The notes beneath the pieces were generated by a model that did no database searches, was not told the origin of the DNA, and was given only the letters and a program-made list of their open reading frames with translations. This document shows positions 31,046 through 42,660 of a stretch of DNA of 64,000 bases, piece by piece; position 1 is the first letter of the stretch; each line of letters opens with the position of its first letter. This DNA comes from Zygaena filipendulae (lineage: Eukaryota; Arthropoda; Insecta; Lepidoptera; Zygaenidae), in contig OU015662.1 in the NCBI GenBank assembly GCA_907165275.2, positions 751,501 to 815,500 of the forward strand. The letters are read 5' to 3'. A program made the position numbers and the translations under genes.

Positions 31046-31615
31046 ACAAATGTGTGTGTAGTGATGTAGAGTCGCTACCAGTAGGTATTGCCGTAGAAGA
31101 AAAAAACAAGTTTCAAAAGTGATGATGTTTTAGAAGTCAGATTACCTACTCTACTCATTCTCTACTATATCTAACATCACCCCTCGTATTGTCACACTAA
31201 AGCTGTTTTGTTTGCCCAAGTAGTTATAAGAGAGACATACTTGGCGTATAACTTAGGTAAACTTGTCTGCCTTAGGAGTTTATCGTCGGGACTTCTAGTG
31301 TATTGCTATGTTTTTCTTTCCAAAACAAACCTAATCACATTATGGAAGCGGGAAAGCTAATAGAATATCATAAAACTGAGCTTTCATTTCATTGCTTTTA
31401 TAAACAATGGAAAATGTTAGCTCATAACATTCTCCGTAATAAGATTACATTTAACATTAAATATCTACTTAATTGTAGCGTGGTCACATTTTTTTTTTAT
31501 AATACATTTAATTAAATACCTATTTGTTAAAATTTCATGTTACTTTTAGAGAACTCTGTACCTCTATAGGTATGTACACAATTCTCAATTTGTATTGTTT
31601 AAATATCAAGTATTT
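31046..31615. other. No gene seen
   Basis: AT-rich; a 70-codon frame at 31303-31515 has no recognisable features. Confidence 0.4.
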
Positions 31616-31762
31616 GCCGTTTCGTTTGGTTTCACTCGCGTTAATTTCGGAGTTCCCGCAGGAATTCCGGGATAAAAAAACTGTATATCCTCCTCTGTAC
31701 CTCCGAAAATCAGTGTTTAAAATTTTATGATGATCAGTTTATATTCGCATTTATAAAATTAG
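31616..31762 (-). mobile_element. Helitron-like copy, degraded
   Basis: GGTTTCACTCGCGTTAATTT, GGAATTCCGGGATAAAAA, ATTTTATGATGATCAG and CGCATTTATAAAATTAGGTA follow the reverse family order; termini eroded. Confidence 0.6.
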
Positions 31763-32360
31763 GTAAGTTGAACTACTCACATTAATATTTTCTCAAGTAA
31801 AAAACTTTTCCTGATGAAATCCTGAAATGCACGGTGAAGAAATTACCTGCATTTACGTAAGGTTACACAAACACATTTTATATCTAAGCATAATTGTATG
31901 TCGACGAAGAAAATTTACATGGCATCCGAATTTTTCCCGCACAATATTTTGTTGTTTATTATATCGTCATCCTGGTATCTCACGAAAAAAAAATTATGAT
32001 TCGAAATTTAATTCCGCCCGCCACTTTGTTGGCGATCCCCGTCACGATTTGCACGCAAAGTGAACCGTCGCTTCATCCATGCTAATGTGTATTTTATGCG
32101 GAACCACCGCGCCGCAAACAACTCAATATTCCGGCGGCGTCCATGAGAGATCAGCTTTAGGTGACTTAATTTTTGTTTACCGCCCGGATTCCGTGTTTTT
32201 AACTGGGTTACCAGGAGCAGATGGCGCGAACGGCTGGATTGTCTCCGCGGGTCTGGTGATCTGTAACATAATGGTTATTGGTTCGTGTAATGGCGCCACA
32301 ATATTACCTACTGACATTTCGATTGGAAATAAAATTGTTATGTCAAAACATCACTGTCGA
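31763..32360. other. No gene seen
   Basis: A 112-codon frame (32079-32417) runs into a Helitron fragment at its 3' end and shows no domain, so I do not call it a gene. GC-richer between 32010 and 32260. Confidence 0.4.
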
Positions 32361-32465
32361 TTAAAAATTAGAGGCGTAGAACATATTGTCAGGGGGTGCA
32401 GAGAAGGATATAAGTAGAATCTGGAATTCCCGCGGAACCTCCGAAATTAATACAGGGAACAACTG
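32361..32465 (+). mobile_element. Helitron 3' fragment, degraded
   Basis: CATATTGTCAGGGGGTGCAG, AATTCCCGCGGAACCTCCG and GAAATTAATACAGGGAACAA; the last bases are CTGT rather than CTAG. Confidence 0.55.
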
Positions 32466-32679
32466 TTAAATAAATAAATCAAACATGTTCTTCACATTCA
32501 GTAAACATAACTTAGTTGTAACAGTTAGTTTTAACCATGTTTTAACAATACATGAACTCTTATCTACATAAGAAAAAAATGAATCGCCAAAATGTATGTG
32601 ATCGCATAACTTCCAAACGATTGCACCAAATTGGATAATTCTTTTTACTTTGTGTTCGTAATTATCAGGACAAGGCTTG

Positions 32680-32885
32680 TATAAAAGAAGTTCGGAGTTT
32701 CTGTGAGAATTCCGGAACTCACGCGGGTGAATTTCCGAAACGATTGGACCGATTTTGACGAGACTTTCACTGTTAAATAGCTGATGTTAAAAGGCTGCGG
32801 GAATTCTGAAACTCACGCAGGTGAAGCCGTGGGCACAGCTTGTAAAAAATAATCTTCAAATATGTATTTGTACCTAATAATAGGG
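32680..32885 (+). mobile_element. Helitron-like copy with rearranged 3' end
   Basis: AACTCACGCGGGTGAA, GACCGATTTTGACGAGACTT, GATAGCTGATGTT-like and AAGCCGTGGGCACAGCTTG (CTTG for CTAG). The final ~80 bases recur at 33274-33353. Confidence 0.55.
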
Positions 32886-33273
32886 TAAACTTTCCTAAAT
32901 CGTACTTGTTCCTAAAACGTACCCTATCAAGTTCTCTTATCCTGAAACTGCAGTGGCAACGCAAGTACTAGGAAATGAAACTACTAGGTCGCCATGTCAC
33001 GTCACCCAAGTAACAACTCCACGCTTCCGCTTTGTTAAAAATTATTCAGAAAATAAATAATTTTGTTGTTTTCGAGTAATTTTTTTGGTTGATTCATAAG
33101 ATTTTTAATTTCTTTCATGGAGAGTTGTGTAAATTAGAAGTTATTACTTAATTCTATACTAATTCACATTTTAAATTATTAGACATACAAACACCTGCCT
33201 GGCAACAATTTAGTTACGCGGCTATTTTGAAATCGTTAGTTATCTTGAGTCTAATTCGTACTCATCACTTTGT

Positions 33274-33353
33274 CTGAAACTCACGCAGGTGAAGCCGTGG
33301 GCACAGCTTGTAAAAAATAATCTTCAAATATGTATTTGTATCTAATAATAGGT
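33274..33353 (+). repeat. 80-bp direct repeat of 32806-32885
   Basis: CTGAAACTCACGCAGGTGAA through ATGTATTTGTATCTAATAAT is the same as 32806-32885 apart from one base (ACC versus ATC). The two copies lie 468 bases apart, indicating a local duplication that includes a Helitron 3' end. Confidence 0.8.
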
Positions 33354-33781
33354 AATTATTGTTTTGTATTTTTTTGTAATCTTCTGTAAAGTTTTCTGAA
33401 TGTTTCTTAGAAAAGATTGCCTTTCAAGCGTCGTCGTTTAGGTCGGGCTTATGAAACACCTGAAAGCTATCTTTCCGCAACAAATCTTGTCACCTTTGGG
33501 TAGGCGTGTCTCTTATACGGTTGGTTAACTTTCATCAAAACTGACACAGCTTCCAGCCAGATGCGAGACACGAGTCAAGGCGAAAAAGTTATTTTTTGTA
33601 AGTTTTTTTTTTCACCGTTTTATATTTGTATAGGTACAAACACGTGGCTTGTAATGGTTGTGTTGTCGTACATAATAGATGATCGAACCAAGGTAAAAAG
33701 GTAGTTTGTATTTATATATTAATATCTATACCATGGTAATATTTCAAACGCAGAAAAAGAATATACCCATATCACAGATAA
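33354..33781. other. No gene seen
   Basis: AT-rich, no recognised repeat. Confidence 0.4.
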
Positions 33782-33979
33782 TCCTACTAATATTATAAAT
33801 GTGAAAGTGTGAATGTTTGGATGTTTGTTACTCAATCACGCAAAAACGGCTGAACGGATTTGGATGAAATTTGGCATGCACGTTGTCAGGGGTACAGAGA
33901 AGGACACAGGGTACTTTTATCCCGGAATTCCCGTGGGAACTCTGAAATTACCGCGGGTGAAACCGCGGGGCACAGCTAG
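33782..33979 (+). mobile_element. Helitron-like element, full-length 198-bp reference copy
   Basis: TCCTACTAATATTATAAA after A; GTTACTCAATCACGCAAAAA; GTTGTCAGGGGTACAGAGAA; AATTCCCGTGGGAACTC; then the 3' hairpin stem CGCGG/CCGCG (loop GTGAAA), eight bases and CTAG before T. All Helitron end features are present, so this is the best reference in the window. Confidence 0.9.
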
Positions 33980-34112
33980 TATAATACTATATTAGCCCAT
34001 ATTATACTAGAGAGGTAATGTAGACGGGCTAGACATGCTAATGAGCAATTTTTCTGATCTTGATAAACAATGGATGATCTTAGAATTACTCGGGAACATT
34101 CACGCTGCGTCA

Positions 34113-34296
34113 CTATAGTATAAAACGAAGTTTGTCTGTCCCTATGTATGCTTAGATCTTTAAAACTACGCAACGGATTTTCATGCGGTTTTTACTAATA
34201 GGGTGATTCATGAGGAAGGTTTATACCTATATTTTAACCTGGAATTCCCACGAGAACTCCGAAATTATCACGGGTAAAACCGCAAGGGACAGCTAG
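34113..34296 (+). mobile_element. Helitron-like copy, diverged
   Basis: AAACGAAGTTTGTCTGTCCC, ACGCAACGGATTTTCATGCG, GGAATTCCCACGAGAACTCC and CCGCAAGGGACAGCTAG. The 5' end is approximate. Confidence 0.65.
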
Positions 34297-35106
34297 TATA
34301 AGATATACATACCCACCTATGCGCAAAAAATATCTACAAGTAATTGTCATGTCCTGTGGATCTGTTACTGACCCACCGAATGGCGTTTTACCTTTTTTAA
34401 CACGCATTTTTAGCTTCTTTTTTAACTGACAATGTAATAAAATTTTTTCTTCTGTTTTTCATCAATGAAACTTTTTAAGTTTTTTATGTTTAGTTAAGTA
34501 GTTCGGATGCCAAAACTACAATTTGGTATCTTGGAGCTGATCTGACGATGGAGTCAGCATAGTGGAACTTTTCAGCAGCTATATACCTACCTACCTGTTT
34601 TCGTAGTTTTAATAACTGTCCGTGTGGGTGATAATAGCAGATTATTCACCTTAATGTTGGAAAATCAACCGACAACACTGACTTTAATCTGTTTAATTAA
34701 AAGTCGATGTCGCTTCTATCGGTTCTGTGATATCAAGCGTCTTCGTAAACACCAAAGGATAAAAGATGGCGGAGTCAATGATACGACACGGAGCAAATGA
34801 CCCAACTCCCACAGTGCCCCGAGCAATCTTAAGCCAGACTACAGAGTGGGTCGCAGATCCAATATAAAAGTTATTTAATATAGATATCTGATGATATCAA
34901 TTTGTATTTTAATAACTTTATGCAACAAGCGTAGCCGCTGGAGTATAACCAATTAACCAGCCAAGAAAGGAATAAAAAATCAACACAGCAATCGGGTCAA
35001 AAGTTTTTTTTTGCAATGTTACTATAGAATGTTATAGGTTGGCAATTTATTGGATTAGCCATGACCCGCCATGTTAGAATACAATATAACTTAATTTTTT
35101 TAACAA
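34297..35106. other. No gene seen
   Basis: Mixed composition. AAAAGATGGCGGAGTC at about 34759 is a YY1-like motif. No ORF of note. Confidence 0.4.
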
Positions 35107-35305
35107 CTAGCTGTCCCGCGCGGTTTCACCCGCGATAATTTCGGAGTTCCCGCGGGAATTCCGTATTACAATATAGCCTATGTTACTCAGGGATAATGTA
35201 GCTTTCTAATAGTGAAAGAATTTTTGATATCGGTTCAGTAGTTTTTTGATAAATCGTTACAAACAAACAAAAAATCACATCTCTCCTCTTTATAATATTA
35301 GTACA
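35107..35305 (-). mobile_element. Helitron-like element, ~200 bp, distinct 5' half
   Basis: CTAGCTGTCCCGCGCGG, AATTCCGTATTACAATATAG, TGTTACTCAGGGATAATGTA, CGGTTCAGTAGTTTTT and CTCTTTATAATATTAGTA. The forward relative at 52220-52404 shares the GCTATATTATCCCTGAGTA section. Confidence 0.75.
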
Positions 35306-35815
35306 TACCTATAGAGTATAAATTTATTTAACAATTGTTATGTGAGAACCCTTATTTTCTACAAGTTGTTGCTTACGCGTTGGTAGAGATAATATACCTT
35401 TCCTGTGAAGGCTATCGGCTTTTGATTAAGAAGTTTGTGAGTTCAGTTTTCAGATGTTCCTTATCCGTGAATTTTTGTCTCGTAAGACTGACTCTCTTTG
35501 AGACTGAGAACGGAACGAGTGCAAATCTGAAGGTCTAAGGTCTGGTGAATACTGTTGGTGGGGAAAGACAGTCCATCCAAGTGAAATTATTTTCTCAAAT
35601 CAGAAATTATTTTTATATTTTATTTTGATATGCAGCTTCTCTAGTATGACATTTTTAAAGACTTTTTGAACGATAAGTACTCCACTCGCTTATGTGCGTT
35701 AAGACTTTTCTTCCTACTTTTTATTAATGCTGGCCTAAAAATTGATAAACCACAATAGTAGGTACCAATACACCTAGATATATTTTAATGTCTGTTAAAA
35801 TTAATATTTAGCGTG
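35306..35815. other. No gene seen
   Basis: AT-rich, short ORFs only. Confidence 0.4.
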
Positions 35816-36352
35816 GAGTGATAATATACACACCGGCAGAATTAGCGGAACATAAAAAGGCAGAGTGTAGAAATAATTACGTATATATATTAAAACAAAT
35901 AATAATTAGACGTGAAGTAATAAATTAATTTACATCTTTTAACACATTAAAAGTTTGTAATTAAATTATTACATTTTATTTAAAATAATAGTAAAAAAAA
36001 CACTTTTTCTCTAATTTGTGGGCACACAAATAATGTTGCAAATTAAAGATTACTGTGATTTTAACACTAAATAAATGAACGATTAATAACGTGTGTTTCC
36101 CCTTCGTGATTCAACTTTTATTTGCAACATTGTCTGTGTTCTCACAAACTAGAGTTTTTTTTTTTTTAATTTTGATTACTTTTAATAAAATTTAACTAAA
36201 AACTTCTTAAAGTCGATGTTAAAAGATGTATATTAGTTTATTACTCCATGCCTGATAATAATTTGTTTTAATACATATATGTTATTATTTCTATACTCTG
36301 CCTTTTTATGTTCCGATAATTCTGCCGGTGTGTATATATTACCGATGATTTG
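35816..36352. mobile_element. 537-bp palindromic (foldback) MITE
   Basis: Left arm ATATACACACCGGCAGAATT..GGAACATAAAAAGGCAGAGT is mirrored by ACTCTGCCTTTTTATGTTCC..AATTCTGCCGGTGTGTATAT on the right. The match continues inward, for example AAATAATGTTGCAAATT against TATTTGCAACATTGT, to an axis near 36085. Arms are diverged at perhaps 15-20% by eye. No coding capacity. Confidence 0.8.
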
Positions 36353-37243
36353 TTGCCATATCTGACGGAGTTTTGTTGTACCTAAGTAGTTGTTTTTTTT
36401 TTTATTACTTTTTGAACGATGAACTCCCACCGATCCGATCTCAGTGGGTGTTGCCCGACCTGGCGTATAATATGTCTTGAATTAACGATCATTACACTGG
36501 GGTATAATAAAATAAATATATTTTTAACGATATTGTTTTTTGACACGCGAAACACAGTTTTTTAGTATCGTTAATCGAAAATAAAAAAGGAATGGATCTT
36601 ACAATTTGTCTGTACCTATTTTTGTGCAAAGTTCAAGCATTTTTTGGCACCTTTATTAAAGTAATTAGTTGGCATAGTTGTTACCAGACCGTGGTTGTAT
36701 TATTGTAACCAGTGGTAGGTTTAGGTTTTAGGTATTTATTTCTAATTGTAACCATGTTTCATCAAAAAAAATTTCAATATAAAAATATAATATTAATAAT
36801 ATATTTAAGTTTGTTAGTACAGGTAGATAAGTATTATAAACTAAGGTGTTATAAATTAAAGAAATGCACATCTGTATTTTGCCAATGTGGCGTACAAGAA
36901 GTATTCTTAAAAATAACACTTTTTGAACAATTTCAAAATAGATACACACGTACAACATACCTAATTACCTATACATGAGCAAAAAATTAGTTTAAATTAA
37001 TTAAAAAGAAAAACCATGTCGCAAAAATAAAAAAAAAACCAAAAAAAAAATTAAAAAATTTTGTAAATGATAACAGTAATTGAGAATTTCACTTATTTTG
37101 TAGTATGTTTTGTCAAGTAAATATTGCTTTAGTTTGTATTTCTGTTTCTCGTATCGTTCTCGGAAATTGTCGTTTTCGGAAGTTGTCACTCTAGGAAGTG
37201 GTCTACGTCACCCATGAGGGCCAAAAAGTACAGTAAATAGAAA
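36353..37243. other. No gene seen
   Basis: Very AT-rich. An 88-codon plus frame (36712-36978) and a 76-codon minus frame over the same bases have no recognisable features. Confidence 0.4.
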
Positions 37244-37348
37244 GAAAGAAAGAAAGAAAAGGCATTTATTTGGACACAGAGACAATTACAAAAAAAAACA
37301 TACATACAATCGAACATAGAACCTCTTCCTTTTTGGAAGTCGGTTAAT
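37244..37348 (-). mobile_element. LINE 3' tail, (TTTC)n, beside a GGAAGTCGGTTAA end
   Basis: GAAAGAAAGAAAGAAAGAAA then GGCATTTATTTGGACACAGA reads on minus as a CCAAATAAATGCC end plus a (TTTC)n tail. It is followed by ACATACATACAATCGAACAT and GGAAGTCGGTTAA, the terminal block also seen at 55267-55316. Confidence 0.5.
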
Positions 37349-37392
37349 TATTTTATACAAAGATGATTTAACAACAAAAAAATATATATATA

Positions 37393-37716
37393 CAACGTGT
37401 TAATGAATTAACTGAAAACCTGATACACCCCATTTAAAAAATCAAACAATAATATGATTAAAATATATTTTATGTCGAAAAAATTTATACTTTAAAAGTT
37501 ATTCAACATTAGTTTGGAAGTGACCTATCTACGAAATTCCGGGTCGATTTTTTTGCTCCGGGCGGCGTACGCGCCAAATATTGTATTATAAATAATTTAG
37601 ACATGGGCTAGTAAAAATGAAAAAATATAACCTACATTAAAACATAGTGTGATCGATTCGCTAGTCGATTCTGTGCAAACTACTTTCTAGTTTTCAGTTA
37701 ATTCATTAACACGTTG
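37393..37716. mobile_element. TIR DNA transposon/MITE, 324 bp, perfect 27-bp TIRs
   Basis: Termini CAACGTGTTAATGAATTAAC... and its exact reverse complement match over 27 bases. Flanks are TATA-rich on both sides, so the target duplication is TA or longer but cannot be fixed. The interior has a GC-rich core CGGGCGGCGTACGCGCC at about 37560 and no ORF. Perfect TIRs suggest fairly recent activity. Confidence 0.85.
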
Positions 37717-38218
37717 TATATGACAATATTATAAGACCAAATGACAGCTAGCGGTGTTTGTGTAGTGCGTCCCCATGAACAAAGCGATCACTGCCTCAGC
37801 ATGTTACTACGAGTGCGGGCACTCCTAGCGCTGATTTACAGTCAGGACCGGAGATTCACAAATATAAGATTGTATGTATGTAATATATTTATTCAGAAAA
37901 GGTTATCACACTTTCATTGAAACCATGCCCCGCAAAACTGCTTACGCAGTTTGACTGCAGGTAACTCGCTTTATGTAGGTAAACATAGATTATAAATTAT
38001 TAACTAGTATTAAGATATTATTTCACAATCTACACGGCATTCCACCGATTTTTTTTTGTTACTTACATAATAAACGTACATAATAACTATTCTAAATATA
38101 TGTATATTCACAGTAGTCTAATATTAGAAACAGCAATGGTAAAGTTATATAATATGGGAAAGTATTAAATGTATGTAAGTGGTAAAGAAAATAATTAGAG
38201 GTGTCAAGGTACACCCGG
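37717..38218. other. No gene seen
   Basis: AT-rich; CATGCCCCGCAAAACTGC near 37924 stands out but shows no family I recognise. Confidence 0.4.
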
Positions 38219-38542
38219 ATGGAACGAAGTTCCTTTCGATTAATTAGTGAAGGAATTGTAATAAAATTTTATTTTTTTTAAGTTATAATAATATTTTTTT
38301 TATTATTAACAAATATAATGTTATATAAACTTAATCAGTAGGCTCAATTTTCGTAATAATTGGCTTGTGGTAACTGAAGTAGGAAACATATGTTTGGGAT
38401 TCTATTTTATTTAAATGTCTTGAAAAAACTGCATCAATGGTAGTATTATAATATTTTGTCGTTGAGCAAAAAGTGTCGTGACAACTTTTCGTAAGATTTT
38501 TTTGATTTCTTTCACAACGCGCGATAAGGAACTTCGTTCCAA
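38219..38542. mobile_element. TIR MITE, 324 bp (GGAACGAAGTTCCTT ends)
   Basis: Left ATGGAACGAAGTTCCTT and right AAGGAACTTCGTTCCAA are inverted. The terminal GGAACGAAGTTCC is itself nearly self-complementary. The ~290-base interior is AT-rich and non-coding. Confidence 0.7.
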
Positions 38543-39050
38543 AAATATAAACACGTAAGATATAGGTAATAAGTAATTTGATACAATAGATATCGAGAGA
38601 GGATAACAAAGGTTAGCAGAAGTTAGAAGAGCTGGTTGGTTATTGTTTTCTGTTGCTCCAGCAGGATACCCTAAAGCTTGCGCTGAAAGGTGAATTTAGG
38701 CAAACTAAACAAAAACTAGACCGAAACGGCAACTTTAGGCGTCGAATCGTCTATCTTACACGTATTTTAACAACACATTCACGATGCCCACATTGCCCGC
38801 GTTACATTGTAAGATTACAGACGCGTGTAGGTACGTACAGTACCTATCTAGCAATAAAAACGTCAAAGATAAGCAATAAATCTACTCGCAGGACAACATA
38901 ATCTCACTCTCAGTGCGTGATCGGGGTGTACATTGAGAAAAGCTCGCGTAATTTGTCGAGAAAAGGACGGTTCAATAGCTAATGTAGAGCGTTGTCTTTA
39001 TCACACGTCAGCATCGAGGACGGTGGGAGAGATCGAAGAAAGCAGCGCCG
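38543..39050. other. No gene seen
   Basis: An 82-codon frame at 38653-38901 has no recognisable domain. Confidence 0.35.
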
Positions 39051-39267
39051 CCCCCCTAGCCAAGTTGACAATCTACAATCGCTAACGCATAGAAAACTAA
39101 AAAAGGTAGTTGTTACGTCACGTGGTCCCACAAAACGACTTGTGATTGGACGATTTTTAACGTGGTCATGTGACATAATAATATTAAAATCTTTATTTCA
39201 GACATAACGATTCGTTTCTCTGTTTTCTATGCGTCAACGAATGTTTATTTAAACTTGGCTAGGGGGG
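39051..39267. mobile_element. TIR MITE, 217 bp, perfect 16-bp TIRs
   Basis: CCCCCCTAGCCAAGTT at the left is exactly mirrored by AACTTGGCTAGGGGGG at the right. Inside are CGCATAGAAAACTAAAAAAG and its partner TTTTCTATGCGTCAACG. Related copies are at 52877-53270 (split), 41140-41329 and 3880-3984. Confidence 0.85.
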
Positions 39268-40486
39268 CTGGGGTTGTAAAGCAAAGTGAGAAGGATATTG
39301 AAGTAAAAAGCAATGTAAGTACCTACCTTCCTACTTTTTTCTTGTTTATAGTAATGACATCGGCAAAACGAATTGCAGCCTTTGCCATAAAATATAACGT
39401 ACGTAGTAAAGTCAGCTGCAGAAATATTTTTTATTAATTTTTAACACTTTTGACAGTCATTGGACCTAATTGCAATAGTAATAGAGTTCAAATTCTGACC
39501 AAAATTTATACATATTGGTGCTGGTGACTGTACTTGAATTAACAAATTAAATGTTTAATTCCAAAATACCAACTGGCTGAATCCGACTCGGTGTAGTGCA
39601 CAAAGGAAAAGTAATTTTCCACATTAAGTCAATTTAAACTTTAACTCCATCGACATAACGCTTGAAACTGAATGAACATTCGTATTCTATTCGATTTCAA
39701 AACTTTGTTTTTCGAATTCGAAATTATTCGGTTACCTACGACAACGTCGAATCTAAAGTCCAAAGAGACTGCAAAATCAGACTTTACTAGCGTTTGTTTA
39801 AAGTTTACAATCGGTTTAATATTTTTATAACTAGGGGTAGTAAATTTTCAATTTAATAATAACTGAGGCGATTTTTTGTGTCGATGATTTTTCAACCTTA
39901 GACTAACAAGTTTAAGGTCGAATATTGTTCAGTTCTATAATAAACTTATCAAGTATTTGTTGGAGGAATATCGCAATATGAGAAACAGTGCACATGCTTA
40001 CACACAATGAAAGTGTTTTATAGAAATCTCTGTTTCTATTATATTAATTAGAATGAATACAATTAATTATTGTAATTGTTGTTGTACCGCAATCTATTGA
40101 GTTTTGACAAACATTAAGTGCCTATTGTGCAGGACACTGTCACCTTGAAGTGGTGTACGAGACTAATTGTGTATAACAAAACAAAATACATATAATACAA
40201 ATAAAAAATAATATAAAAAATAATATTTAATGAACTCTACATAGAGAGCTTAAAATATTTTGGCAACGAAATGTTAATAAATATTTAGTAAGTATTTTTT
40301 GTTTAATAATAGGTATTACTACTAAGTAGTAAAAAATCATATTTTTTTATGTTTCGTGTATTTTATTTCAATGCTTAAAAATTTATATTGGTACCTACCT
40401 ACCTACCAAATATACTTCCATTCTTATTATTATTAAATACCCGTAAGTATACTTTAATTGTATCATGTGTGTATTTATATCTAATA
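39268..40486. other. No gene seen; long AT-rich stretch
   Basis: About 1.2 kb of AT-rich, low-complexity sequence without recognised repeats or ORFs above 60 codons. Confidence 0.45.
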
Positions 40487-40708
40487 CTAGTTGTGCCCCA
40501 CGGATTCACCCGAGTTAATTTCAGAGTTCCCGCGGGAATTCCGGGATAAAAAGTACCCTATGTGTTAATCTGATGTATAAGCTATATTATTGTAAAGTTT
40601 CACTTAAATCCATTCAGTAGTTTTTGGGTGAAAGAGTAACAAACATCCATCCATCCATCCATACATACATTCTTACAAACTTTCGCGTTTATAATAATAT
40701 TAGTAGGA
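40487..40708 (-). mobile_element. Helitron-like element with (ATCC)n, 222 bp
   Basis: CTAGTTGTGCCCCACGG at the left, CATCCATCCATCCATCCAT in the middle, AATATTAGTAGGA at the right, between A/T flanks. Reverse copy of the 8327-8553 subtype. Confidence 0.85.
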
Positions 40709-41139
40709 TTTATTTACCTAACCCTTTTATTTAATTAGATTAATAAGTAAGTTACATATTATGTTTGTTTGTTTGTTACGCTTTTACGCCTTAACGGTGT
40801 GGTTGTGTTTGAATCCTCACTAGAGGTATACGGAAATGCCAAAATCATATCAATAAAATAGTCATAGACAAACACGTGCGAAAATTTCCAACGTCTTTTG
40901 TAAAGACTTAGCAAGTAGACGTCTATAGTATCTGCCTACCCCTTCGTGGGGCAGGCGTGATTGTTTTAGTAACATAAGTAAGTAAACAACATAATTAGCT
41001 CTTGCACTTTGATGCGAGGCCACACGTGACCGCCACGTGCGTTCATTAAATTAGCGGACGACGCTTCAGGCGAGCGGCGAGCGAGTGGCTCCACAAAACC
41101 AGCGGGAGCGGAAACGAAATCTCTGTCGTTTATTTCGTG
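40709..41139. other. No gene seen; GC-rich patch
   Basis: 41015-41115 is GC-rich and includes CACGTGACCGCCACGTG (two E-box-like CACGTG motifs) and GGCGAGCGGCGAGCGAGTGG. It may be host regulatory DNA; nothing coding. Confidence 0.35.
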
Positions 41140-41329
41140 GACTGTTGATTGAAAGATTTTACGTGACCACGTGACATGAAAGAAAGAAAGAAAGAAAATT
41201 GATTTAATTCAGCACAAGACACAAGAAAAAACAGTGCCTAATCTTAATTTGATGACATGACGATTCGTTCCTTAGTTTTCAATAATATGACGTGTCAACG
41301 GTCATAGATTGTCAACTTGACTAAGGGGG
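41140..41329. mobile_element. TIR MITE (CTTAGTCAAGTTGAC family) carrying a LINE tail
   Basis: The right end CGTTCCTTAGTTTTC...GTCAACTTGACTAAGGGGG matches 53180-53270. A (GAAA)n run at 41177-41199 followed by ATTGATTTAATTCAGCACAA looks like a reverse LINE 3' tail inserted in it. The left end is not clear. Confidence 0.5.
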
Positions 41330-42149
41330 TTTTGGCTCGGTGATTTTTGATATTTTTAATACCTTCTTGTTTGTATTTAAGTGTGTACATAACAAGGGAT
41401 AATGTCATCGTCAAACTTTTTCTAATACTGGTTTCAATATTTATATGCGTATTTTTATTGTGCTAACAATTTTATTATTATAGATAAAACTAATGGATAG
41501 CTTTAACGATAACCACTTAATGTCGCAAATGCAAGTACTTATTAATAAATATGATAGCGAAAAAAAACTGCAAAATTACATGTCACGTTACCCCACTTTT
41601 AACCACAAATCCAGCGTTTAACGCGATTTTTATTCCAACGCTGCTCTTGTAGTGGTAACAATGGGACTTTTACAGCAATTATACGCAAAGGGGGTCCCGA
41701 ATTATTAACAAGAACCGCTTTTTTTCGAACAAAAATTTGTCTATTTGGCCGTTCGTAAAATTATTTATTGGAGAGACGATGGGCGGACCGAAGAATTTTA
41801 TTTGGCATAAAATCTTTTATGGGAATGATATAAAAATTGATAATAAGTGGAAAGCGTGACGGGATGTTTAATGACGCGACAAATGGACTATGGCGGAGAT
41901 GAAAAAAAAGGCAGATGTTGGTCGATGCACGAGTCTGCGGACGACGCTTTGGTAACTAAGGGATGTTTTATACATATTTTATTAAACTTGTATCATAAAT
42001 AATCATGTATTGCTCGATTTGTTTATGATGAAATGGACATTATTAAAGTAAATATGTACCATACATACTCTTTTTATCTACTCATGTTACGTGGTATTTT
42101 ATATGTATAGTCATGTTTTGGATTTCGAAATACATACCTATAGTAATAA
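41330..42149. other. No gene seen
   Basis: AT-rich with a somewhat GC-rich section at 41760-41950; no credible ORF. Confidence 0.4.
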
Positions 42150-42344
42150 CTAGCTGATACCCGTGGTTTCACCCGCGTTAATTTTAGAGTTCCCGCGGGA
42201 AATCCGGGATAAAAGTATCATATATCCTTCTCTGTACCCCTGCCAACGCATATGCAAAACTTCATGATGATCGGTTAGGCCCTTAAGGCGTCAAAGCGTA
42301 ACAGACAGAGAGAGATACTTTTGCATTTATAATATTAGAAGGGA
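42150..42344 (-). mobile_element. Helitron-like element, 195 bp
   Basis: CTAGCTGATACCCGTGG, GAGTTCCCGCGGGAAATCC, CTTCATGATGATCGG, AGCGTAACAGACAGAGA and TTATAATATTAGAAGGGA. Confidence 0.8.
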
Positions 42345-42469
42345 TTATAATATTATGTACAAATGAAAAAAATAGAGTTAAAAATCAATATACTAAACCA
42401 TTTTAGATTATGATTTATGTACCAATGTCATGTTTAAGTTATATTATTAATCCGTTGACCCGTTAGTAG

Positions 42470-42660
42470 TTAGAAATAGACAAAGCTAAAAATTTTATGT
42501 TAGGATCTCTGAAACTATTGAACGGATTCTAGAAGGTTTTTCACTAATAGCAAGCTACTGTGCGCTTGAGTAAAAGGACATTTTGGTCCCGGATCAAAGA
42601 GTTCCCCAAGGGATTCTCGAGGATCACGTGCGTGGATCCGCAAGAAGCTATCTGGTTACT
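42470..42660 (+). mobile_element. Helitron-like copy, strongly degraded
   Basis: GGATCTCTGAAACTATTGAA, TTTTTCACTAATAGCAAGCT, TTTTGGTCCCGGATC and AGTTCCCCAAGGGATTC follow the family order at low similarity. Confidence 0.35.

Noticed and set aside
32079..32417. 112-codon ORF as a gene
   Set aside because: It crosses into a degraded Helitron and shows no domain, start context or codon argument.
36720..36745. Telomeric TTAGG repeats
   Set aside because: TAGGTTTAGGTTTTAGG is a short irregular run, not a tandem TTAGG array.
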